A DNA stretch of 64,000 nt from Lactarius indigo (taxonomy: Eukaryota > Basidiomycota > Agaricomycetes > Russulales > Russulaceae). Positions within the stretch are counted from its first letter, which is position 1, and the number at the start of each line of letters is the position of its first letter. This document shows positions 21,903-29,570 of the stretch, one piece after another. The notes below the pieces were generated by a model. That model saw nothing but the letters and a program-made list of their open reading frames with translations. It was not told where the DNA came from and did no database searches. Both the position numbers and the translations under genes were made by a program. The DNA is taken from contig JAFKAC010000118.1 in NCBI GenBank assembly GCA_025766275.1, forward strand, positions 102,419-166,418, read 5' to 3'.

Positions 21903-24361
21903 GTGGCGACTATCAATACCAGAGAGCAGTGGACGAGCTTCCGTCCCTACCATCTAGACCGACGAGGAGACCGTAACGTACCAACCCGATTCTTAGGAGC
22001 AGCCAGGTGGAGAGACCGAGGAGACGAAACCGGATATTTTGTGGAATTCAACGGACCTACAAGGTTTAGACCTGTTGAGTTCAATTTTGACCATCTGTGC
22101 TGGGTGGAAATTACGTGGAACCCCATAGACCACCGCTGGGACGTCGTTAGACCAGCAGGAAGGCAGTATCAGTGCGATATCGACGCGCGCGAGCTTAATT
22201 CGCGAGCCGACTGGGGACCCATCGACGGTCAGCTGCGAGAACATTCGACCGGAGAAGCGGTCAGCGAAGAAACTGAGGAGGAAGAACAAAGCGAGGAAGG
22301 TCAACCCGCCAGTGTCGGACCTATAGAGCAATACACTATCCAACGAGCTGAGTCTCTACGTATCTCGGACCAGCCAGAAGTCATTCACGTACGATCGCCA
22401 GTGTAACGCCGTCACGACGTTAGCTCGACTTGAGCTTGGAAAGGGGGCGACTCTGCAACTTAGCTGATCACGTCTCACGACGTATGGCTCGAAGGCGGAT
22501 CCTAGATGTTCGCAGACACTAGGGTTTTGATAACACTCTGGGAATAGAGGCACGACAGAACGGAGTAGAAGAAAGGAGAAGAGAAGAGAAGTGACGATTG
22601 AAGAAGACCAAGATGGCGAACCTTGGTCTTCTACAGCTATCTTAAATACAAAAAGAGCAGGCTTTCAAGCGCTGCTATGAGTCACTGTAATGTAGCGTCC
22701 AATGTATCGCGTAAGTACCGCAATCCTAATACTACTACTACTTGTACTAGGATCGAGTCATTCGTAAACTCCTAACTCCTTCGTAAACCCCGAGTCCGTG
22801 ACTAATTTACCTTACCGCCGTAGTCACAACCGGTACAGTAAGGGTCCGTAGACGAGAAACGTAACAGCCAGCAGCAGAAATGGCAACCACTACTATGACA
22901 GCCGAAGAAATTATGACTGTCAGAGAACAAGCGGCGCGAGAAGCGGCCGAAGCAATCAGACAAGAATCGCAGCAAAATCTCATGCCCATCAATCCTGAAA
23001 CCGGACATCGTATGACGGCGGACGATGCAGCGATCTTTCGGGCCATTGGGCCTGACCAAGGAGACCCCCCGTCGGGAGAGGGAGGAAGACAAGGAATGCC
23101 GCTAGACCCTCCACCAGGTTGGGGAGGGCCACCCGGAGACGATTTCCCTCGACGCCCGGGAAGGGGAGGGAATCCACCCGATCTTCCAAGCAACCCGCCA
23201 GAAGGAGGACCCCCAGGAGGAGGTGGGGGTGGCGGCGGGGGCGCAGGAGGGGGAGGACATGGACATGAGAAACTAACCGGTGAACCTCCCACAATTTTCG
23301 ACGGAGACCGTGCTAAAGTGGACTCATTCCTCACGCAATGGCACGTATACTGGGGGATGAACCTCGACACCCCCGTCATGCGCAACGATTATCGACGATG
23401 CCTACTCTTCCTGTCCTATATCAAGGGGGTATCCGTCAGCGAATGGGTACTCTCGTATCTCAAATGGCTTAATCGACAAATACAACGAGGGATAGATCAA
23501 CATACGAGAGATCTATGGAATGCGGTAGCAGAGGGGTTTAACCAAAGGTTCGTCAATACCCTTGAACGAGAACAGGCTCAAGCCCTGCTGAGGAAAGGCC
23601 TCAAAATGACCGACGGGGATATCGACAAATACGTCAACGAATTTGAAGAAGCGGCCAGGAAGGCAGGATACCGCCTCAATGACCCCCAGACCATAGACTT
23701 GTTCACGAAAGGGCTCCCCAAGAAATTGTACGAAAAGACCTACGACCTGGACGAGCCCGAAACCTTCGACGAATGGAAGCGGGCAACGCTCCGACGACAA
23801 CGCAACTATATCCATATCAGAGCCAGAGTGGATGAATACAAGGATAACAAGCCAAAGAAGACGGGCAACGCCAACTGGAGCGTCCCGCAAAACCTCGCTA
23901 ACCCCTGGGCGATGGACACATCTGCCGATCGAACCAGGGCAAGATTGGCTGGATCTGAAGAGATCGATTACGGTAAACCACCATACACCAGTCTGCCCCC
24001 ATTCCCGCCGAGAGGGGGCCCCGGGGTTAGAGGACGCGGAAGAGGGGGGATACGACGGGATCTAAGGACAGTCCTGTGTTACAACTGTAATGCGCCAGGA
24101 CACCTCTCACGAAACTGCCCCCATCCACGACAGCCGCGACAATGGCGACCACAAGAATCCGGACCATCCACCGTCCGAATGACAGAAACTGATTACTACG
24201 CGCAGGAAGCGCCGCCTGCCCAGATACAAGCTGCCTCAACCAGCAAAACAGCGGAGGAACGGGCCAAGGAATGGCTCACGGGGGTAGCCAACGCCCCTGA
24301 CGAAGTAAAGGATTTGATATTGCAGGACTTATGGGGGAAAGAGGGTTTTCGGAGCGCCTGA
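21903..24361 (+). pseudogene. gag: gag of element A, split by an inverted solo LTR
   Basis: Gag packages the mRNA and forms the particle. The frame runs 21903-22401 and resumes at 22872 in register once the insert and one duplication copy are removed. The N-terminal domain (169 codons, VATINTREQWTSFRPYHLDR..., DRLCW/DHLCWVEITWNPIDHRWD) has no ATG in any frame. The upstream in-frame stop is TGA at 21870, so it must start at a non-AUG codon, best at GTG 21903 (A at -3, G at +4). The first ATG is 22880 (MATTTMTAEE). From there follow a Gly-rich tract (about residues 114-132), the capsid-type region (IFDGDRAKVDSFLTQWHVYW) and a zinc knuckle CYNCNAPGHLSRNC at 400-413, ending at TGA 24359. As it stands only the ATG-started form could be made. 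Confidence 0.9.
22402..22866 (-). mobile_element. Inverted A-family solo LTR inside A gag (465 bp)
   Basis: Ends TGTAACGCC and CGTAACA (reverse of the A LTR), with the perfect duplication GCCAG at 22397-22401 and 22867-22871. It differs from the LTRs of A at only a few bases. It brings its own TATA box and start word on the minus strand, pointing left at the 5' LTR of A, and a stop codon right after CCA GTG. Confidence 0.97.
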
Positions 24362-24383
24362 ACCCGTCGGCCTGGGTGAGGGC
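24343..24383 (+). promoter_or_regulatory. -1 frameshift site of element A
   Basis: Slippery heptamer G-GGT-TTT at 24343-24349 in the gag frame fits X-XXY-YYZ. A 6-nt spacer follows, then the hairpin GCCT (24356-24359), GA, ACCC (24362-24365), 8-nt loop, GGGT (24374-24377), GA, GGGC (24380-24383). The two GA steps face each other as tandem G-A mismatches. After slippage reading continues TCG GAG CGC CTG into pol. The gag stop lies inside the stem. Confidence 0.88.
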
Positions 24384-27300
24384 TTTAAATTGTAATTCTG
24401 TAATCATGACGCGCTTTCGTTCTCTTCGAATTCCAGTCTCGATTCGCACGAATTACCGAATGGCCGATATCAAAGCACTAGTTGACTCGGGAGCAACCGA
24501 CAACTTTATCCACCCAAACTTTATCAAGAAATTGGGTATCGGACTACAACCTCTGCCACAACCACGCAAAATTTGGAACATAGATAATACGGAAAATAAA
24601 GCTGGGTCTATCACCCACTTTACCGATCTTGACGTATACGCTAAGGGATACCATAGAACCATGCGTTTCCTCATAACCGACCTCGGCGGTGAGGACATCG
24701 TATTGGGTTATCCTTGGTTAGCCACCTACGAACCCACCATTAATTGGCGAGACGCCGTAATACATGAGGAGGTCATGCCAGTCGTGATCAGCACGCAGGA
24801 CAGTCCGAGTCGTCATACTGTCATCGCGGCTGCGCTCACTGACGACGAAAAGGAAGCCATCGTCCTTGATATGGATGAAGAAGATACGTACTTGCGAGCA
24901 ACTACGTCCACGGAGCTGGCAATCCGTGCAAAAAAGGAAGAAGACCCCGTGGAGCTGCCGACAGCATACAAGGCCTTCGAAAAGCTCTTCAGTGAGGAAG
25001 CATCCCAACGCTTCCCCCCAGCCAGGCCCTGGGACCATGCCATAGATTTCAAACCGGGCACCCCTTCCGCAATCGACTGCAAGATATACCCATTAACGCA
25101 GGAAGAGGAAGGAAAGCTCAAAGAATTCCTGGACGAGAAACTCCAGCAAGGGTACCTGCGACCCTCTATCTCCCCGTACGCGTCTTCATTCTTCTTCGTT
25201 AAAAAGAAAGACGGAAAGCTACGTCCGGTACAGGATTATCGGGTCATCAATTCGCACACTATACGCAATCAGTACCCGCTTCCCCTCATCCAGGACCTCA
25301 TTTATGACCTCAGCAACGCCCACATCTACACGAAGCTTGACATCCGCTGGGGGTATAACAACGTCCGCATACGGGACGGGGATCAAGAAAAGGCGGCTTT
25401 CAAAACCAAGTTTGGACTCTTTGAGCCGACGGTCATGTTCTTTGGTCTCACAAACTCGCCGGCCACCTTTCAAACTATGATGAACCACATCTACCGCGAC
25501 ACCATTGCCAAGCATGAACAAAAAGGGACGGTTATCCGCGTTTACATGGACGATATTGGAATCGCCACGCGGGAAGGTTCCACGATGGCTGACCATGTTG
25601 CTGCAGTAACGGACGTTCTCCGCGTCGCCCAAGACCACGACCTCTACTTCAAACTCGAGAAATGCTTATTCCACCAACCGCGGATGGATTACCTGGGGGT
25701 AATCCTTGAGAGGGGGGTAACACGTATGGACCCGGTAAAAGTTCGCGGTATCAAGGACTGGCCAACTCCGACCAAAGTCAGGGACGTACGATCATTTTTG
25801 GGTTTTTGTAACTTTTACCGACTCTTCATCCGCGGTTTCGCTACCCACGCACGCCCTTTAAACCGACTCACGAGAAAGGACGCAGAATGGAAGTGGACAG
25901 AAGACGAAGAACGCGCGTTCAAAACCCTAAAACGCCTCGTCACCGAAGAACCGGTATTAGCACATCCCAATCTACAAGATCAATTCGAACTGGAGGTCGA
26001 CGCATCAGGATTCGCAGTAGGTGCTGTACTTCTACAAAAGAAAAGTGACGGTCGCAAGCACCCGATAGGATACTACTCAGCCACGCTGAATGAAGCCGAA
26101 CGCAACTACGACATCTACGACCTGGAACTCTTAGCCATCGTCAAGGCGCTCAGACATTGGAGACCCCTGCTAGCCGGATCCCCACACAAAATCAAGATCT
26201 ATTCGGACCACCTCAACCTACAGTATTGGAAAACCCCGCAGAAGATCAGCCGACGGGTTGCTCGAGAGGTACTGGAACTAATGGAATATGATTTCGAGAT
26301 CCATCACATCAAGGGAAAGAACAATGGAAGAGCGGACGCCCTGTCAAGACGACCAGATTACGACCAGGGGGAGGGAGACAACGAAGGTGTGGTAGTCCTA
26401 CCTCCCGAAGTATTTGTACGAGCCGCTAACACCGCCCGCACCCTGGAAATGCACCCGCTGCTGCAAACGCCGAGACGACGGCAAGACCCAAAAAGCATCC
26501 AGGCATGGGTCGACGCCCACCAACTGAAGGAGATAGACGGAGAATGGTATAAGGACGGACGGCTGGTGGTTACCGGACCCATGTCCGCGTACAGGGCAAT
26601 AATACACGACCATCACGACCTTCCCGTCCATGGGCACCCGGGCATCAGTAGGACCCAGCGGATAGTGGAGCGACACTACTGGTGGCCGAAGCTTCGTCGG
26701 GACGTGTATGAATACGTTACCGGGTGCGCCGACTGCCAACGAAACAAAGTTAACACAAGACCAACGCACGCGCCATTGCACCCCATCACCGCGATAACGG
26801 ACGCACCCCCTTTCCACACCATCGCGTTGGACTTTATTACTAAATTACCTACGTCCCAATCCTATGACAGCATCCTCACCGTAACAGATCACGACTGCAG
26901 CAAGGCATCGATATTCATCCCGTGCAACGAAGAGATCACAGCGGAAGAAACGGCTACCCTGTATGTCCTTCATGTGTTCAGACGATTCGGATTACCGCGC
27001 AAAATTATCAGCGACCGCGACCCGCGGTTTACGTCAAAATTCACCAAGGAAGTCTGTCGAATCCTGGGCATCAAACAGAATGTCTCCACGGCGTATCACC
27101 CACGAACAGACGGACAGTCAGAGCGGACCAATCAATGGCTAGAGCAGTATCTGCGGTTCTGGGCCAACGAGCGTCAAGATAACTGGGCGGCATACCTCCC
27201 GATAGCAGAATTCGCTCACAACAACTGGCCCCACGAGCACACGAAGCAATCTCCTTTTATGCTGCTTATGGGCTATGACCCGACAGCAGATTGGACTGAT

Positions 27301-29076
27301 AAGCCATCCCCTATTCCGCATGTTATCACCAGACTCACGCAACTCAAGGAGGCACGGCAGCTGGCCCAGGCCCTTATCAAAAAGGCCCAAGATAGCTGGG
27401 TGAAACACCGGAATACCCCGAAATATCAAGTCGGTGACCAAGTATGGCTAGAAGGGAAGCATCTCCGAACCAACCAACCAACGACAAAACTTGCGGCGCG
27501 ACGCCACGGCCCCTTTAAGATAGTCCAGGTGATGTCCCCATACAACTACCGCCTCGAACTTCCCACACAGTGGAGTATCCACCCGGTGTTTCACATAGAT
27601 CTTCTCACGCCGTACAAAAACACGGCCATGCATGGTGAAAACTTCCCTAGACCGCCACCGGATCTTGTGGACGGGGAAGAAGAATATGAAGTCGAGGCCG
27701 TTCTGGACTCACGGCATTTCGGCCGCCGCAAGAAACTTCAATATCTCATCAAATGGAAGGGGTATCCTGACTCGGAGAACCAGTGGGTCGATAAGGATGA
27801 TGTCTTTGCCCCGGAAGCGATTGAGGCGTATCAAACGGCCCGAACAGCCGCACGAGGGCTTAAAAGCGAGACCATGGAGAGTCAGGGAGAGTATCACTCC
27901 TACCTACGATCCACTTCTACGTCTATGCCCACTTCTCCTCTCAGACATGTCACCACGGCGATCCTCCTCGACCAAGTCGCGCAAGACGCCACCGCCCTCA
28001 TCCAAGACGACGAAGAAACCGTGGTTCCAACGGTCCAGCTCACTCCGTACACACCTGCAAACATGCGAACGGGGCATATCACCGCTCAAGAATGGGCTGG
28101 CATCCTACAGAGGTTCCCAGACCCCACGCGCCAGCCCGACGACGAGCAGCATGCCGTCGCTCACATCTTCCGAGACGACAGCGGGGCCCGCGAACCTATC
28201 GCGATCATCCCCCCAGACGACACTCTTATCGGTATTAGGGGAGTTTTCCCGACCGATCGACCTAACGAAGGACCGGGAGGAGATGGAAGTGGAGGAGGCT
28301 TGGCGGAAGACGGCTCAGGATTGGGCCAGAGAACAGTTGAGGTTAGCGCAGGAGAGATTGAGCGAGTTGCGGCAGCGCAGGCAGCGATGCCGGACCAAGC
28401 TGACCATGACGACGGAGATTACTACCCGGTCAGCCATCCCCTCCTTCGAACGAACCGCGACTCTGCTGATCCCGGAATCACCCCGTGGCTCTTGCACACC
28501 GACGGAACCCCCATGTCTCGAGGACGTGTGCGACTGCCCGGCGTCGCATTACACACCCCCATTACGCGAGACGACGACCCGGCGCAGGTCCTTGCGCCTG
28601 AAGGGTTCCGGGCGAATCGACAGCCCCATTACATTCACTTCCCCATCACCGGGCCGGACGGAGTAGAGTTGCAGGCCAGTCATGTGCAGATTGTCGGAGG
28701 TGCGAACCCTTTTGTCCTGGGAATAATCCCGGGATCCCCTTATCTCTACGGCAAACCCCTTTACGCCACCCCCCGTCTCTCGGCTGCGAACCGCGCCTTC
28801 ATCGCCCACGAGGATCTCGTGATCCTCGCCGCCGACAAACTTACGGACCGCGCGCTCAACCGCATAGGGGATGAGTCCCTGGTTGCGGAAGTGACGCGGT
28901 ATCGCGCCGCAGCCCACGAGGAGTCGCGCCTACAGGCGCGTATCCGTCAACTTCGTGGGATGGTGCTCGTCGCTCGAGAAGACAAAATGGACTGTGTGTA
29001 CCGTCTCGAGCGGGCGGACGTATTCCGACGCATTGAAGAGGAGCAGCGTGAGTGGACCGCGCGGGACTTCCAGTGA
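24343..29076 (+). CDS. pol: Pol polyprotein of element A (protease-RT-RNase H-integrase-chromodomain-extension)
   Basis: Intact. Numbering from the codon at 24331: retropepsin with DSGATDNF at 52-59 and the flap-side ILE/VLGYPWL block near 130; RT with LDIRWGYNN, FGLTNSPATFQ and catalytic YMDD at 405-408; RNase H with the first Asp at 557 (VDASGFAVGAVLL) and YDLELLAIVKALRHW; integrase zinc finger (HGHPGI...H, C..C) and core (DFITKLP, SDRDPRF, TDGQSERTNQ); GPF module; chromodomain from 1119 (YEVEAVLD...LIKWKGYPDSENQWV). About 410 further residues follow, longer than usual for chromoviruses, with a PHYIHFPITG / LYGKPLYATPR domain and a C-terminal coiled coil. It is expressed only by -1 slippage from gag. 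It makes cDNA and integrates it; the chromodomain would steer integration to modified histones. Confidence 0.95.
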   Translation, partial: GFSERLNPSAWVRALNCNSVIMTRFRSLRIPVSIRTNYRMADIKALVDSGATDNFIHPNFIKKLGIGLQPLPQPRKIWNIDNTENKAGSITHFTDLDVYAKGYHRTMRFLITDLGGEDIVLGYPWLATYEPTINWRDAVIHEEVMPVVISTQDSPSRHTVIAAALTDDEKEAIVLDMDEEDTYLRATTSTELAIRAKKEEDPVELPTAYKAFEKLFSEEASQRFPPARPWDHAIDFKPGTPSAIDCKIYPLTQEEEGKLKEFLDEKLQQGYLRPSISPYASSFFFVKKKDGKLRPVQDYRVINSHTIRNQYPLPLIQDLIYDLSNAHIYTKLDIRWGYNNVRIRDGDQEKAAFKTKFGLFEPTVMFFGLTNSPATFQTMMNHIYRDTIAKHEQKGTVIRVYMDDIGIATREGSTMADHVAAVTDVLRVAQDHDLYFKLEKCLFHQPRMDYLGVILERGVTRMDPVKVRGIKDWPTPTKVRDVRSFLGFCNFYRLFIRGFATHARPLNRLTRKDAEWKWTEDEERAFKTLKRLVTEEPVLAHPNLQDQFELEVDASGFAVGAVLLQKKSDGRKHPIGYYSATLNEAERNYDIYDLELLAIVKALRHWRPLLAGSPHKIKIYSDHLNLQYWKTPQKISRRVAREVLELMEYDFEIHHIKGKNNGRADALSRRPDYDQGEGDNEGVVVLPPEVFVRAANTARTLEMHPLLQTPRRRQDPKSIQAWVDAHQLKEIDGEWYKDGRLVVTGPMSAYRAIIHDHHDLPVHGHPGISRTQRIVERHYWWPKLRRDVYEYVTGCADCQRNKVNTRPTHAPLHPITAITDAPPFHTIALDFITKLPTSQSYDSILTVTDHDCSKASIFIPCNEEITAEETATLYVLHVFRRFGLPRKIISDRDPRFTSKFTKEVCRILGIKQNVSTAYHPRTDGQSERTNQWLEQYLRFWANERQDNWAAYLPIAEFAHNNWPHEHTKQSPFMLLMGYDPTADWTDKPSPIPHVITRLTQLKEARQLAQALIKKAQDSWVKHRNTPKYQVGDQVWLEGKHLRTNQPTTKLAARRHGPFKIVQVMSPYNYRLELPTQWSIHPVFHIDLLTPYKNTAMHGENFPRPPPDLVDGEEEYEVEAVLDSRHFGRRKKLQYLIKWKGYPDSENQWVDKDDVFAPEAIEAYQTARTAARGLKSETMESQGEYHSYLRSTSTSMPTSPLRHVTTAILLDQVAQDATALIQDDEETVVPTVQLTPYTPANMRTGHITAQEWAGILQRFPDPTRQPDDEQHAVAHIFRDDSGAREPIAIIPPDDTLIGIRGVFPTDRPNEGPGGDGSGGGLAEDGSGLGQRTVEVSAGEIERVAAAQAAMPDQADHDDGDYYPVSHPLLRTNRDSADPGITPWLLHTDGTPMSRGRVRLPGVALHTPITRDDDPAQVLAPEGFRANRQPHYIHFPITGPDGVELQASHVQIVGGANPFVLGIIPGSPYLYGKPLYATPRLSAANRAFIAHEDLVILAADKLTDRALNRIGDESLVAEVTRYRAAAHEESRLQARIRQLRGMVLVAREDKMDCVYRLERADVFRRIEEEQREWTARDFQ
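28283..28666 (+). CDS. Possible overlapping +1-frame ORF in the pol extension of A
   Basis: Inside pol, one base out of its frame, an ATG at 28283 begins MEVEEAWRKTAQDWAREQ... with 127 codons. The same frame in element C begins MEYKLESWRKVAAGWQKEQ at 63462, and B reads AAEDWRRVAKEWADKQLHLA near 33090. Across the helix the three copies differ mostly at third positions of this frame, while the pol frame there is poorly conserved and is stopped in B and C. Either a small overlapping gene exists, or pol itself uses this frame locally. Function unknown; the segment is an amphipathic helix. Confidence 0.35.
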   Translation: MEVEEAWRKTAQDWAREQLRLAQERLSELRQRRQRCRTKLTMTTEITTRSAIPSFERTATLLIPESPRGSCTPTEPPCLEDVCDCPASHYTPPLRETTTRRRSLRLKGSGRIDSPITFTSPSPGRTE

Positions 29077-29106
29077 GTCTGGAGTCTCACGCTACGAAGA
29101 GGGTGA

Positions 29107-29570
29107 TGTTACGTTTCTCGTCTACGGACCCTTACTGTACCGGTTGTGACTACGGCGGTAAGGTAGATTAGTCACGGACTCGGGGTTTACGAAGGAGTTA
29201 GGAGTTTACGAATGACTCGATCCTAGTACAAGTAGTAGTAGTATTAGGATTGCGGTACTTACGCGATACATTGGACGCTACATTACAGTGACTCATAGCA
29301 GCGCTTGAAAGCCTGCTCTTTTTGTATTTAAGATAGCTGTAGAAGACCAAGGTTCGCCATCTTGGTCTTCTTCAATCGTCACTTCTCTTCTCTTCTCCTT
29401 TCTTCTACTCCGTTCTGTCGTGCCTCTATTCCCAGAGTGTTATCAAAATCCTAGTGTCTGCGAACATCTAGGATCCGCCTTCGAGCCATACGTCGTGAGA
29501 CGTGATCAGCTAAGTTGCAGAGTCGCCCCTTTCCAAGCTCAAGTCGAGCTAACGTCGTGACGGCGTTACA
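29107..29570 (+). mobile_element. 3' LTR of element A with polypurine tract
   Basis: The LTR is preceded by the purine-rich GAAGAGGGTGA (29096-29106), a likely plus-strand primer. It ends GGCGTTACA at 29570, after which B sequence (CAGGACAGTC) resumes. Confidence 0.97.

Larger units (their letters stand above)
21419..29570 (+). mobile_element. Element A: very young Ty3/gypsy chromovirus nested in B
   Basis: 8,152 bp with 464-bp LTRs at 21419-21882 and 29107-29570 that I find to differ at one base, a CpG transition (CGATACGTTGG versus CGATACATTGG). It is flanked by CAGG on both sides (a 4-bp duplication; a fifth base does not match). Pol is one intact 1,581-codon frame. Gag is broken only by a still younger solo LTR. 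CpG is abundant, unlike in B, C, H and I. Of the elements here it is the best model of the active family. Confidence 0.97.

Noticed and set aside
22402..22866. Intron in gag of A
   Set aside because: It is a complete reversed LTR with a 5-bp target duplication. Splice-site borders are absent.
22807..23385. Minus-strand 192-codon Pro-rich frame opposite A gag
   Set aside because: Complement of the Gly/Pro-rich linker of Gag. Such GC-rich repeats leave the other strand open.
21419..29570. Element A as fully autonomous
   Set aside because: Pol is intact but gag is interrupted by the inverted solo LTR, so this copy could act only with Gag from another copy.
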